64,000 nt of DNA from Streptomyces cathayae (GTDB taxonomy: Bacteria > Actinomycetota > Actinomycetes > Streptomycetales > Streptomycetaceae), in NCBI RefSeq assembly GCF_029760955.1, contig NZ_CP121682.1, positions 3,720,001-3,784,000 on the forward strand. Reading direction: 5' to 3'. Both the position numbers and the translations under genes were made by a program. Under the pieces are notes generated by a model. That model made no database searches. It saw nothing but the letters and a program-made list of their open reading frames with translations, and was not told the origin of the DNA. Below, one piece after another: positions 35,246-44,193 of the stretch; positions within the stretch are counted from its first letter, which is position 1; each line of letters starts with the position of its first letter.

Positions 35246-35521
35246 TCAGCTGCCTCCACCGCATCCGCCGCCGCCCCCGCACGACGCCCCGCCCCCGCAG
35301 GACGAGCCGCCGGAGGACGAGTCACTTCCGCAGGACACCCCGCCATGACTCCCCCCTGCCCCGGTGGAGTTCCCCCCTGAATCCCCGGCCCACCAACTGC
35401 CGCGCCGGCTCCCGGACGCCCCCGCCCGGCGGCCGGAACGGCGCCCCGGTGCCACCGCGAACGCCTTGTACAGCACGAAGACCAGCGCGAAGAGCAGAAC
35501 CAAGGTGATGCCGATGACCAT
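35246..35521 (-). CDS. Small membrane protein with Gly/Ser/Cys-rich tail
   Basis: 91 aa. One N-terminal membrane helix (VIGITLVLLFALVFVLYKAF) followed by an Arg/Gly linker and a C-terminal tail with five or so Cys spaced by Gly/Ser (SCGSDSS, SCGGGASCGGGGG, CGGGS). Such tails could bind metal or form disulfides; none is recognised. The ATG at 35521 has AAAGGACGG upstream. It is conserved-looking (codon bias high) but no function can be given. Confidence 0.7.
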   Translation of the reverse strand: MVIGITLVLLFALVFVLYKAFAVAPGRRSGRRAGASGSRRGSWWAGDSGGNSTGAGGSHGGVSCGSDSSSGGSSCGGGASCGGGGGCGGGS

Positions 35522-35660
35522 GACGTCACCGTCCTTTCGTCCCCCGTGAATCCCCCGAAGCAGCCCCCCGTGGGTGCCTCGCTCACGCGTGTGGACGGGA
35601 GATGCCCGCTGCCCGCGCGAGCCAAAGCAGACTTGAGGAACTCCAGAGGTTCGGCGCAGG

Positions 35661-36848
35661 ATGACCGGTATGACCTCCAGCGCGCGCCCCCTCCTGAACC
35701 GCCGGCTCGCCGAGTTCGGGACCACGATCTTCGCGGAGATGTCCGCCCTGGCCCTGCGGACCGGTTCCCTCAACCTCGGCCAGGGTTTCCCCGACACCGA
35801 CGGCCCCGAGGAGATCAGGGAGGCGGCGGTGCGGGCGCTGCGGGACGGCCGCGGCAACCAGTACCCGCCCGGCCCCGGCGTCCCCGAGCTGCGCACCGCG
35901 ATCGCCGCGCACCAGCAGCGCCGCTACGGCCTGTCGTACAACCCCGACACGGAGGTCCTGGTCACCGCCGGCGCCACCGAGGCGATCGCCGCAGCCCTGC
36001 TCGCGCTGCTGGAACCCGGCGACGAGGTGATCGCCCTGGAGCCGTACTACGACTCCTACGCGGCCTGCATCGCCATGGCGGGCGCCACCCGCGTGCCGGT
36101 CACCCTGCGCCCCCGCGAGGGCCGTTTCCGCCTCGACCTCGACGAGCTGCGCGACGCCGTCACCGACCGCACCCGCCTGCTGCTGATCAACACCCCGCAC
36201 AACCCGACCGGCACCGTCCTCACCCGCGAGGAGCTGTCCGCGATCGCCGCGCTGGCCGTCGAACGCGACCTGCTCGTGATCACCGACGAGGTCTACGAGC
36301 ACCTGGTCTTCGACGACGCCGAACACATCCCCCTGGCCACCTTCCCCGGCATGCGGGAACGCACGGTGACCATCTCCAGCGCGGGCAAGACCTTCTCCTT
36401 CACCGGCTGGAAGGTCGGCTGGGTGACGGGCACCCCCGCCCTGGTCACCGCGGTCCGCTCGGCCAAGCAGTTTCTGACCTACGTCTCCGCGGGCCCCTTC
36501 CAGTACGCCGTCGCCGAGGCCCTCGCCCTGCCGGACGCGTACTTCGACGCCTTCCGAGCCGACCACCAGCGCAAGCGCGACCTGCTGGCGAAGGGCCTGA
36601 GCGCCGCCGGCTTCGAGGTCTACCGCCCCCGGGGCACGTACTTCATCACCACCGACATCGCCCCCTTCGGCGAGAAGGACGCCCACGCCTTCTGCCGCGC
36701 CCTCCCCGAACGCTGCGGCGTCGTCGCCGTCCCCAACTCCGTCTTCTACGACGACCCACAAGCCGGCCGCAGCCAGGTCCGCTTCGCCTTCTGCAAGAGG
36801 GACGACGTCCTCCACGAGGCCACCAGCCGCCTCGCCCGGCTCGGCTGA
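35661..36848 (+). CDS. PLP-dependent aminotransferase (class I/II)
   Basis: 395 aa. Fold-type I: LGQGFPDTDGP, YPPGPGVPELRTAIA, NTPHNPTGTVL with the pyridine-binding region, ITDEVYEHLVFD (Asp/Tyr), PLP Lys in SSAGKTFSFTGWKVGW, and Arg in SQVRFAFCK (carboxylate binding). The pattern SSAGKTFSxTGWKVGW is typical of the DapC/kynurenine aminotransferase/methionine aminotransferase group. Its start has two close choices (MTGM / MTSS). It could act on kynurenine given the operon at 17-20 kb, but the two are not linked in the genome. Confidence 0.92.
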   Translation: MTGMTSSARPLLNRRLAEFGTTIFAEMSALALRTGSLNLGQGFPDTDGPEEIREAAVRALRDGRGNQYPPGPGVPELRTAIAAHQQRRYGLSYNPDTEVLVTAGATEAIAAALLALLEPGDEVIALEPYYDSYAACIAMAGATRVPVTLRPREGRFRLDLDELRDAVTDRTRLLLINTPHNPTGTVLTREELSAIAALAVERDLLVITDEVYEHLVFDDAEHIPLATFPGMRERTVTISSAGKTFSFTGWKVGWVTGTPALVTAVRSAKQFLTYVSAGPFQYAVAEALALPDAYFDAFRADHQRKRDLLAKGLSAAGFEVYRPRGTYFITTDIAPFGEKDAHAFCRALPERCGVVAVPNSVFYDDPQAGRSQVRFAFCKRDDVLHEATSRLARLG

Positions 36849-36860
36849 CGTCCTGACATC

Positions 36861-36891
36861 GCGCCCCCAGCCCGGTGCGGGCTGGGGGCGC
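36861..36891. terminator. Hairpin terminator after the aminotransferase
   Basis: A 13-bp perfect stem (36861-36873 with 36879-36891, GCGCCCCCAGCCC), 5-nt loop, 12 nt after the stop; bidirectional between convergent genes. Confidence 0.88.
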
Positions 36892-36952
36892 GTCGGGCTC
36901 ACGGGGTGCTCACTGCTTCGGTTCCATGAGCACCGCCGTCCTCCGGGTGGTG

Positions 36953-37333
36953 TCAGCAGCCGCTGCCGACGCGAAGGGACGTCATCTTGTCGTTGAAGTG
37001 CGAGGCCACGGCCGCGTCGGAGCCGCCCGGCGCGACCGTGAACATGCACCCGACGTAGTTGGAGTGCTCGTAGACGCTGACCGTCTTACCGGTGCGGTTC
37101 CAGTACGAGGTCATGCGGTCGTTCATGTAGTCGCCCACATTGGGGTTCGACGAGGTGTAGTGCCTGAAGTCGCCCCGGTAGCTGGACTGCTCCCACACAC
37201 AGAAGGATCCGGACGGGCACTGGGTGTAGTCGGCTGCCGCCGGACTCGCGGTCAGGAAAACGGTTCCCGCGGTGAGTGCCAGGGCCGCAGCGGCGGTCCA
37301 TAAGCGCGAGGAGATGCTTCCGATTCGAGACAT
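36953..37333 (-). CDS. Secreted peptidase-inhibitor family I36-type protein
   Basis: 126 aa. Signal peptide residues 1-34 (WTAAAALALTAGTVFLTASP, cleavage AAA). The mature part has four Cys (CPSGSFC, YVGC and a final GSGC) and the gamma-crystallin-like CVWEQSSYRGDF pattern of the I36 family, to which the Streptomyces metalloprotease inhibitor SMPI belongs. It is expected to be secreted and disulfide-bonded. It has two halves of about 45 residues (SYRGDF / NYVGCM), consistent with duplicated crystallin-like motifs. Start ATG at 37333 with AAGGGGAA upstream. Confidence 0.88.
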   Translation of the reverse strand: MSRIGSISSRLWTAAAALALTAGTVFLTASPAAADYTQCPSGSFCVWEQSSYRGDFRHYTSSNPNVGDYMNDRMTSYWNRTGKTVSVYEHSNYVGCMFTVAPGGSDAAVASHFNDKMTSLRVGSGC

Positions 37334-38494
37334 GCTTTTCCCCTTTTTGTTTTGCGGTCGACTGCACAGTACCGCAGCCGCAGCCGACGTGATCGGTACT
37401 TCGATAAGTGGCTGGACGGGATATGCTGCATGGCCGAATCGCCGGTATTTCCAAACCCGTGAGCACCGGACCTGCCATGAGGTAGGGGAGATCTCCGCCT
37501 GCGGCTTTCGACGGGATGCCGGGGGTGTTTCCCTTGGAGGTCTTCCTCGTGTCAGGCCGTGAGGCCGCCACGTCGGCCATTTCCGATCGGCGCTCCGTTC
37601 AACTTTCACCGGGACCACCGGGCTGGAGTCGGTTCCGCTCGGCATCGCGGACGCGATGCCGCCGGACACGGACCGGGACGGAGCACGGTGGGGCTTCGTA
37701 GTGCAGATCCCGTCATCGGTGGGCGTCGGGCAGGGCCGCCCGGTATCACTCCGCCTTCCGGTGAACGTGAAGCACCGGAGGCCATTCGGCGTCCATCGGA
37801 TGTCGAGTGAAGGCGTACACCAGGATTACGGTCGAGGTCTCCGGGCTGACCGAATAGCGACCCCGGCTCCCACTGATGATTTCATGTTCCCACTACTCCG
37901 GTTCGAATCCCTTCCGTTCCTTGGTCGCACGCCTGCCGCACATCTGGTGTTGACGGTTCCGGTTGACACGCGACAGCGGATGACATTCCAGCCACTCAGC
38001 GGCGGGACGCTCGCCCGGTCGCCCTTCCTGAATTCACTCGCTCACCTCGGACGGGCCGAAGTCCACATCACCGAGCGGGCGGAGTGCTGCCCCGAGCTGG
38101 CCGGGGTCGGCGTCGTTGCGGGCAGTCGCCCGCCACGGAACGATCGCTCGGTGCACAGCCTCCCTGGCGCCCGGTGCAGCGGCGTCGGACAGCGTGAGCA
38201 GAAGCGACCTGGCGCCGTCCGCCTGCGTCATCAGAGCCGGAAACAGCCGGGACGCGGTGGTCGGATTCCCCTCGGCGCACTCCGCGTGTACGGCCGTGGT
38301 CGACACCGTGTCGGGCGCGTCCCGGTGTGTGACGCGCGGACACCCCGGAGCAGCAGCCCTGGCTGCCACGGCCTTCGGCTTCCGGGACAGGACGGCTCTG
38401 GTTTCTTCCGGGCCCGTGTCCATCCCGGTGGCCCCCGATGCGGCGGGGGGTCGGCCGGATGGGCGGTGGGGCGGGTTGTTCCTAGCCTCGGGGC
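37334..38494. pseudogene. 1.16-kb gene-poor region with decayed coding signal
   Basis: No intact gene was recognised. On the plus strand, a frame running through about 37590-38110 has G+C-biased third positions and protein-like content (ESVPLGIADAMPPDTDRDG, then LVLTVPVDTRQRM) but no start with a ribosome site; the bias fades, so it may be a remnant. On the minus strand, a frame at 38034-38423 reads FPALMTQADGARSLLLTLSD in a coding-like way. Neither matches a family I know. Both could be fragments of lost genes between the secreted I36-type protein and the serine hydrolase. Confidence 0.4.
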
Positions 38495-39673
38495 ATGGTT
38501 CTTCGTCGATTGTCGTTGTCCGCCGCTGTCCTGGCGCTGGCTGTGTCGGCCGTCCCGCCCGCCGTGGCCTCGCCGTCCGTGCCGCCTCCTTCGGCCGGGG
38601 ACCGGTCCGTGCAGCAGGGCGCCGACGCGCTGCGTGATGCCGGGGTCACGGGGGTCTCGGTCCGGCTGGAGACTCCCCGGGGGACCGTCACCGCCCGCTC
38701 CGGTGTGGGGGACCTGGTCAGTGGCCGTCCGGTTCCCGAGGACGGCCATCTGCGTCTGGGCAGTGTCACCAAGACGTTCGTCGCGACCGTCGTGCTGCAA
38801 CTGGTGGACGAGGGGCGGCTGTCGCTCGACCGGACGGTGGAGCGATTACTGCCCGGGGTGGTGACCGGCGCCGGCAACGACGGCGATGCGATCACGCTCC
38901 GCGACCTGCTGCAGCACACCAGCGGACTGTACGACTACACGGCCGACGTGTTCCCCGAGTACAGCGCCGCGACGTACTACGCCCACCGCCGGCACGCCTA
39001 CCGGCCCGCGCAGCTGGTCGCCCTGGCCATGCGCCACGAGCCCGCCTTCCCGCCGGGAACGGACTGGGAGTACTCCAACACGAACTACGTCCTCGCCGGG
39101 ATGATCATCGAGAAGGTCACCGGCCGCTCCTGGGAGCAGGAGGTCCGCGACCGCGTCCTGCGCCCCCTCGGACTGCGGCACACGGACATCCCCGGCACCC
39201 GGCCCTTCCTGCCGCAGCCGCACGCGGCCAACCACCAGCAGTTCACCCCGGACGGTCCGATGGTCGACACCACGATCCCCTACCGTCCCTTCGACCTCGG
39301 GGCCGACGGAGCGATGACCGGCACGGCCCGCGACCTCAACCGCTTCCTCACCGCCCTGGTCCGCGGCCGGCTGCTGGAACCCGCCACCCTCGCCGTCATG
39401 CGGACCACCGTCCCGATGCCCCGGGACAGTGACCATCCGGCGGGCACCCGAAGCGGCCTGGGGCTGTTCTTCACGCCCTTGTCCTGCGGCGGCGGGTACC
39501 TCGGTCACGGGGGAAGCGGATTCGGCTACCTCGTCCGGGCCGCCACCACGACGGACGGCCGGCGCAGCGTCACCGTCTCCGTGCACAGCCGCCCGGGAGA
39601 CGCGGGCACGGCGGACCGCCAGGAGGAGGTTCTGCGCGACCTCGTCGACCGCGCCCTCTGCCGTCCCGTGTGA
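38495..39673 (+). CDS. Secreted serine hydrolase (class C beta-lactamase/DD-peptidase fold)
   Basis: 392 aa. A signal peptide (residues 1-26, MVLRRLSLSAAVLALAVS, cleavage after VAS). Penicillin-binding motifs in order: SxxK as GSVTKTF (Ser about residue 90), YxN as YSNTNY (about 194), and HxG as GHGGSGFGY (about 335). This matches the secreted D-alanyl-D-alanine carboxypeptidases/esterases of Streptomyces. It contains a TTA leucine codon at 38846-38848 (residue 118), so it should need the bldA tRNA. No SD is evident; the start is chosen by the signal peptide. Confidence 0.93.
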   Translation: MVLRRLSLSAAVLALAVSAVPPAVASPSVPPPSAGDRSVQQGADALRDAGVTGVSVRLETPRGTVTARSGVGDLVSGRPVPEDGHLRLGSVTKTFVATVVLQLVDEGRLSLDRTVERLLPGVVTGAGNDGDAITLRDLLQHTSGLYDYTADVFPEYSAATYYAHRRHAYRPAQLVALAMRHEPAFPPGTDWEYSNTNYVLAGMIIEKVTGRSWEQEVRDRVLRPLGLRHTDIPGTRPFLPQPHAANHQQFTPDGPMVDTTIPYRPFDLGADGAMTGTARDLNRFLTALVRGRLLEPATLAVMRTTVPMPRDSDHPAGTRSGLGLFFTPLSCGGGYLGHGGSGFGYLVRAATTTDGRRSVTVSVHSRPGDAGTADRQEEVLRDLVDRALCRPV

Positions 39674-39709
39674 GAAGCGGTCGGACGGCGCCGGTCCGGC
39701 GGGGAGACC

Positions 39710-39763
39710 GAAGAAGCCCGGCTCCGGGGTGACCGTGGGGTCGCTCCGGGGCCGGGCTCCTTC
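39710..39763. terminator. Hairpin terminator between convergent serine hydrolase and YbjN genes
   Basis: A 13-bp stem with one mismatch (39710-39722 with 39751-39763, GAAGAAGCCCGGC), lying between the two stop codons. Confidence 0.75.
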
Positions 39764-39790
39764 ACGCGTACGCGTGGGGAAAAGGGCTCC

Positions 39791-40315
39791 CTACTCGTCG
39801 TCGGGCTTCTCCGCGTCGTCGATCTCCTGCTCCAGGCCGAGCTGCTCGACGAGCCACTTGTCGAACTCGATCGCGGCCCGCACCCAGCTGACCGTCGAGG
39901 AGACGAAGTGCTCCAGGCTGACGCCCATGCCGATCAGCGTCTGGGCCTCACCGATGAGACGGACGGTGCCGTCGTCGTGGGTGTGGGTGTAGACCTTGGG
40001 CCACAGAGTGCGGCGGTTCCAGTCGTCGATCGACTCGAGCAGCTGCTGCTTCTCCTCGATCTGGTGCGGGCGGTCGTAGAAGGTCCGCACGGAGAAGATC
40101 TGCTGGTCGTCCTCCCCACGGAACATGAAGTAGGTGCGGAACTGCTCCCACGGCGCCGCGAGGTCACCCTCGTCGTCGACGACGTACTTGAGCTCCATCT
40201 GGTCGAGGAGCTGCTTCACGAGGTCCTGATCCGGGACGACGGGGCCCGCCGGTCCTTGGGGCTGCGGCTCGGGCTGGCCCCCGAAATTGGGAATCGAGGA
40301 CGGGTCGATGGACAT
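39791..40315 (-). CDS. YbjN domain-containing protein
   Basis: 174 aa, YbjN-fold (type III chaperone-like). It shows LVKQLLDQMELKYVVDDEGDL, TYFMFRGEDDQQIFSV, LESIDDWNRRTLWPKVY, and EHFVSSTVSWVRAAIEF; acidic C-terminus DDAEKPDDE. Function unknown in actinomycetes. It is downstream of clpB on the same strand, behind a hairpin, with GGAGAG before the ATG. Confidence 0.9.
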   Translation of the reverse strand: MSIDPSSIPNFGGQPEPQPQGPAGPVVPDQDLVKQLLDQMELKYVVDDEGDLAAPWEQFRTYFMFRGEDDQQIFSVRTFYDRPHQIEEKQQLLESIDDWNRRTLWPKVYTHTHDDGTVRLIGEAQTLIGMGVSLEHFVSSTVSWVRAAIEFDKWLVEQLGLEQEIDDAEKPDDE

Positions 40316-40434
40316 GCTGGGACTCTCCTGCGGTCGTCTGGCGTCCGGCCGTGGATGTGGGACCAGACGTATTCCCCACCCTCTCTCTCTTGCCCCGTGC
40401 CGGGCAACCTGCCTGGCCGATGGGCTTCGGCCAT

Positions 40435-40480
40435 GGTCCGGTCTCCGTGATCACATCTCGTCGATCATGGAGACCGGACC
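40435..40480. terminator. Hairpin terminator after clpB
   Basis: A stem of about 18 bp: 12-bp perfect outer part (GGTCCGGTCTCC at 40435-40446 with 40469-40480), plus six inner pairs with one G-T, 10-nt loop, just after the clpB stop. Confidence 0.85.
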
Positions 40481-40503
40481 GCCGGACCGGTGCCCCCGGA
40501 CCG

Positions 40504-43101
40504 CTACAGCGTCTTGCCCGTGGCCGGGCCCACCAGGAGGCCCTCGCCGGAGCGGTCCACGCGGACCGTGTCGCCGTCCTTGATCTCGCCGGAGAGGATC
40601 TCCTTGGCCAGCCGGTCCCCGATAGCGGTCTGCACCAGCCGGCGCAGCGGACGGGCGCCGTAGGCCGGGTCCATGCCCTCCTCCGCCAGCCAGGCCAGCG
40701 CCTCGGGGGTGATGTCCAGGGTGAGCCGGCGTTCGGCGAGGCGCTTGGCCAGCCGGTCGAGCTGCAGTGCGGCGATGCGCTCCAGCTCGGCCTTGGTCAG
40801 CGCGGAGAAGACGACCAGGTCGTCGAGCCGGTTGAGGAACTCCGGCTTGAAGGAGGACCGGACCACTTCCAGGACCTGTTCCTTCTTCTGCTCCTCGGTG
40901 CTGATCGGGTCGACCAGGAACTGGCTGCCCAGGTTGGACGTGAGCACCAGGATCGTGTTGCGGAAGTCGACCGTGCGGCCCTGGCCGTCGGTGAGCCGCC
41001 CGTCGTCGAGGACCTGGAGCAGGATGTCGAAGACCTCGTGGTGGGCCTTCTCCACCTCGTCGAGCAGCACCACGCTGTAGGGGCGGCGGCGCACGGCCTC
41101 GGTCAGCTGGCCGCCCTCCTCGTAGCCGACGTAGCCGGGCGGGGCGCCGACCAGGCGGGCCACGCTGTGCTTCTCGCTGTACTCCGACATGTCGATGCGG
41201 ACCATCGCCCGCTCGTCGTCGAAGAGGAAGTCGGCGAGCGCCTTGGCCAGTTCGGTCTTGCCGACGCCGGTGGGGCCGAGGAAGAGGAAGGAACCGGTGG
41301 GCCGGTCCGGGTCGGCGATCCCGGCGCGGCTGCGGCGCACGGCGTCGGAGACCGCCCGTACTGCCTCGAGCTGGCCGATGAGCCGCTTGCCCAGCTCCTC
41401 CTCCATGCGCAGCAGCTTCTGCGTCTCGCCCTCCAGCAGGCGGCCGGCGGGGATGCCGGTCCAGGAGGCGACGACGTCGGCGATGTCGTCGGCGCCGACC
41501 TCCTCCTTGACCATGGTGTCCTTGGCAACCTCTTCCTCGGCCTCGGAGGCGGCCTCCAGGTCGCGCTCCAGGGCCGGGATCTCGCCGTAGAGGAGCTTGG
41601 AGGCGGTGTCGAAGTCGCCTTCGCGCTGGGCCCGTTCGGCCTGGCCGCGCAGGTCGTCGAGCTTCTCCTTCAGTTCGCCGACGCGGTTGAGGGACTGCTT
41701 CTCCTTCTCCCAGCGGGCGGTGAGGTGGCGCAGTTCCTCCTCCCTGTCGGCGAGGTCGCGGCGCAGTTTCTCCAGGCGCTCGCGGGAGGCGGCGTCGGTC
41801 TCCTTGCCGATCGCCAGTTCCTCCATCCTCAACCGGTCGACGGAGCGCTGGAGTTCGTCGATCTCGACGGGCGAGGAGTCGATCTCCATACGGAGGCGGG
41901 AAGCCGCCTCGTCGACGAGGTCGATGGCCTTGTCGGGCAGGAAGCGGGAGGTGATGTAGCGGTCGGAGAGGGTGGCGGCGGCCACCAGGGCGCTGTCGGC
42001 GATCTGGACCTTGTGGTGGGCCTCGTAGCGGCCCTTCAGGCCGCGCAGGATGGCGATGGAGTCCTCGACGGACGGTTCGGCGACCAGCACCTGCTGGAAG
42101 CGCCGCTCGAGCGCCGGGTCCTTCTCGATCCGCTCGCGGTACTCGTCGAGGGTGGTGGCGCCGACCATGCGCAGTTCACCGCGGGCGAGCATCGGCTTGA
42201 GCATGTTGCCGGCGTCCATGGCGGAGTCGCCGCCGGCGCCCGCGCCGACGACCGTGTGCAGCTCGTCGATGAAGGTGATGATCTGCCCGTCGGATTCCTT
42301 GATCTCCGCGAGGACGGTCTTCAGCCGCTCCTCGAACTCACCGCGGTACTTGGCCCCGGCGACCATCGCCCCCAGGTCGAGCGCGACGAGCCGCTTGTTC
42401 TTCAGCGACTCGGGCACGTCGCCCTTGACGATCCGCTGGGCGAGCCCCTCGACGACGGCGGTCTTGCCGACGCCGGGCTCACCGATGAGGACGGGGTTGT
42501 TCTTGGTGCGGCGGGAGAGCACCTGCACGACCCGCCGGATCTCCTGGTCCCGTCCGATGACCGGGTCGAGCCTGCCCTCGCGGGCGGATTCCGTGAGGTC
42601 GGTCCCGAACTTCTCCAGGGCCTTGTACTGGCCCTCCGGGTCGGCTGTCGTCACCCGGCGTGCTCCTCTCGCCTGCTGAAAGGCATCCTGCAGTTTCTTC
42701 GCGGTGGCGCCCTGCCCCGTCAGCACCTCGCCGGCGGCGCCGCCCTTCGCGGCGATGCCGAGGAGCAGGTGCTCGGTGGAGAGGTACTCGTCCCCCAGGT
42801 CACGCGCGCGGGACTGGGCGTCGGCGATGACGGCGAGCAGCTCGCGGTTCGGCTGGGGCGGCGCGACGGTGGACCCGGTGACGCTCGGCAGGCCGGCGAG
42901 GACGCGCTCGGCTCCGGCCCGTACGGCCGCCTGGTCGGCGTCGACCGCGGCGAGCAGGTCCGTGATGTTCTCGTTGTCCTGGCCCTGCAGCAGGGCGAGC
43001 AGCAGATGGGCGGGGGTGAGGTCGGGGTGCCCCTCGGTCACGGCCCGGTTCCCGGCGGCGTTGATCGCTTCCCGGCTCCGGTTGGTCAGCTCGGCGTCCA
43101 C
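40504..43101 (-). CDS. clpB: ATP-dependent disaggregase ClpB
   Basis: 865 aa, typical full-length ClpB. N-domain ([19 protein letters not shown]), AAA1 with Walker [15 protein letters not shown] (about residue 210), coiled-coil M-domain about 410-530 (visible [15 protein letters not shown]), and AAA2 with Walker [15 protein letters not shown] (about 605) plus the pore loop GYVGYEEG. Rescues aggregated proteins with DnaK. Start GTG at 43101 with AAGGAGG. A perfect HAIR operator (43192-43212) upstream places it under HspR, the repressor encoded at 53602. Confidence 0.98.
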   Translation of the reverse strand: MDAELTNRSREAINAAGNRAVTEGHPDLTPAHLLLALLQGQDNENITDLLAAVDADQAAVRAGAERVLAGLPSVTGSTVAPPQPNRELLAVIADAQSRARDLGDEYLSTEHLLLGIAAKGGAAGEVLTGQGATAKKLQDAFQQARGARRVTTADPEGQYKALEKFGTDLTESAREGRLDPVIGRDQEIRRVVQVLSRRTKNNPVLIGEPGVGKTAVVEGLAQRIVKGDVPESLKNKRLVALDLGAMVAGAKYRGEFEERLKTVLAEIKESDGQIITFIDELHTVVGAGAGGDSAMDAGNMLKPMLARGELRMVGATTLDEYRERIEKDPALERRFQQVLVAEPSVEDSIAILRGLKGRYEAHHKVQIADSALVAAATLSDRYITSRFLPDKAIDLVDEAASRLRMEIDSSPVEIDELQRSVDRLRMEELAIGKETDAASRERLEKLRRDLADREEELRHLTARWEKEKQSLNRVGELKEKLDDLRGQAERAQREGDFDTASKLLYGEIPALERDLEAASEAEEEVAKDTMVKEEVGADDIADVVASWTGIPAGRLLEGETQKLLRMEEELGKRLIGQLEAVRAVSDAVRRSRAGIADPDRPTGSFLFLGPTGVGKTELAKALADFLFDDERAMVRIDMSEYSEKHSVARLVGAPPGYVGYEEGGQLTEAVRRRPYSVVLLDEVEKAHHEVFDILLQVLDDGRLTDGQGRTVDFRNTILVLTSNLGSQFLVDPISTEEQKKEQVLEVVRSSFKPEFLNRLDDLVVFSALTKAELERIAALQLDRLAKRLAERRLTLDITPEALAWLAEEGMDPAYGARPLRRLVQTAIGDRLAKEILSGEIKDGDTVRVDRSGEGLLVGPATGKTL

Positions 43102-43191
43102 GTGTCCGTTCTCCTCCTTGCGACGACCGTGCAGCGGTCCTCATGGCCGGCTCGGCAGCCCGGCCTGGCTGACTCGGTCAGCGTACACAAA

Positions 43192-43212
43192 CTTGAGTCT
43201 ATTCCACTCAAG
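43192..43212. promoter_or_regulatory. HAIR operator (HspR-binding site) upstream of clpB
   Basis: Perfect match to the HAIR consensus CTTGAGT-N7-ACTCAAG: CTTGAGT at 43192-43198, spacer CTATTCC, ACTCAAG at 43206-43212. On the clpB strand TTGAGT could serve as -35 (43211-43206), so bound HspR would block the promoter. It also lies 40 bp before the divergent PPOX gene. Confidence 0.93.
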
Positions 43213-43251
43213 GCGGGAGCGGGAGTGCAGCAGGGGCTAGGTTCCGGGGTC

Positions 43252-43668
43252 ATGAACCACTCGTACTCGGTGGATCCGGGCGATCCGGACGCCCCGTATC
43301 TCAGCTTCTGGCGCGAACGGCACCTGTGCACGCTGACCACCCTCCGCCCGGACGGCACCCCGCATCTGGTACCCGTCGGAGTGACCTACGACCCCGGGGC
43401 ACGGCTTGCTCGGGTGATCACGAACAAGGAGAGCGCGAAGGTGCGCCATGTGCTGGCGGCGGGGCCGGAGGGCGCGGCCGTCGCGGTCTGCCAGGTGGAC
43501 GGCCGGCGATGGGCGACGCTGGAGGGGCGGGCCGTGGTCCGCTCCGAGCGGGAGCACGTCGAGGAGGCGGAGCGGCGGTACGCGGAACGCTACGGACGGC
43601 AGCCGTCGCCGAACCCGTCCCGGGTCGCCATCGAGATCACGCTCACCCGTGCGATGGGGCGCGGATGA
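43252..43668 (+). CDS. PPOX class F420/FMN-dependent oxidoreductase
   Basis: 138 aa split-barrel protein of the pyridoxamine-phosphate-oxidase-like group: FWRERHLCTLTTLRPDGTPHLVPVG at the N-terminus (core HLCTLTTLRPDGTPHLVPVG), GARLARVITNKESAKVRHV, and VDGRRWATLEGRAVV, close to the Rv1155-type F420-binding proteins. Cofactor is F420 or FMN, substrate unknown. Start ATG at 43252, weak ribosome site. It is divergent from clpB, sharing the gap holding the HAIR site. Confidence 0.88.
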   Translation: MNHSYSVDPGDPDAPYLSFWRERHLCTLTTLRPDGTPHLVPVGVTYDPGARLARVITNKESAKVRHVLAAGPEGAAVAVCQVDGRRWATLEGRAVVRSEREHVEEAERRYAERYGRQPSPNPSRVAIEITLTRAMGRG

Positions 43669-43769
43669 CGCGGAGGGGCGAGCGGGCGGGCGAGGGCCGT
43701 CCGGACCGTCGGGCGTCGAGTTCCGGCCATCGGGCGATCGTCCGATACCCGTAGATGTCCCCTAAAACT

Positions 43770-43810
43770 GCAGTGGCGTCACCGTGTTCAGGTCACGGTG
43801 ACGCCACTGC
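43770..43810. terminator. Strong bidirectional hairpin terminator
   Basis: Perfect 17-bp stem (GCAGTGGCGTCACCGTG at 43770-43786 with 43794-43810), 7-nt loop, flanked on the minus-strand exit by CCTAAAA. It separates the PPOX gene from the Rieske-like gene, and is the left edge of the accessory block. Confidence 0.92.
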
Positions 43811-43852
43811 GGGGGAAGCACCTGCGCGATCTTTTACGACGGGGGAATCGCG

Positions 43853-44188
43853 TCAGGCACTGCGGGGGGTGGCCGAGACGGTCCGGTGGGCAGGGGAGTC
43901 GGACTCCATCTGCTCATGGTCCCGCTGGTCGAGGTTCACAAAGATCATTCCGTACCGGATGGCACACCGCACGGGCTGCGGCGCCCCCCGAGGGCGCCGC
44001 AGGCACCGGTACGCCCGCACGTCCCCGTCCTCGTCGCGCGTGACCACGACCGGCTCACCGAACACGGTCACCATCAACGAGTCACCGCTGTGGGGGATGG
44101 CGGTGACCAGGTCGATGAAGTGCCAGCCCGATCGGTAGGCGGTGGCCATCTCGCGGCGGAAGGAACGGTCGTCGGGTGGTGTGGTCAT
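43853..44188 (-). CDS. Rieske-like protein lacking cluster ligands
   Basis: 111 aa. The sequence follows the start of a Rieske domain of aromatic-ring dioxygenases: VFGEPVVVTRDEDGDVRAYRC (core FGEPVVVTRDEDGDVRA), RGAPQPVRC where CPHRGA would be, and RYGMIFVNLDQRD. The Cys-X-His and Cys-X2-His ligand pairs are missing (LRRPRGA replaces CPHRGA), and the catalytic domain is absent, so no [2Fe-2S] cluster is expected. It lies 5 nt after a small secreted peptide gene and is divergent from the LuxR array. It could be a peptide-binding partner; the function is unknown. Confidence 0.65.
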   Translation of the reverse strand: MTTPPDDRSFRREMATAYRSGWHFIDLVTAIPHSGDSLMVTVFGEPVVVTRDEDGDVRAYRCLRRPRGAPQPVRCAIRYGMIFVNLDQRDHEQMESDSPAHRTVSATPRSA

Positions 44189-44193
44189 CGCTA

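Noticed and set aside
37861-37930. tRNA-like TTCGAATCC at about 37903
   Set aside because: The T-loop-like string has no pairing stem, no D-arm or acceptor partner could be found; chance match.
43192-43212. HAIR arms as a vegetative promoter for the PPOX gene on the plus strand
   Set aside because: No acceptable -10 lies 16-19 bp downstream of TTGAGT on that strand; only the clpB-strand promoter is plausible.
40351-43668. Open frame of 1105 codons antisense to clpB
   Set aside because: A G+C artefact. Only its last 138 codons (43252-43668) are a real gene, the PPOX protein; the rest mirrors clpB.
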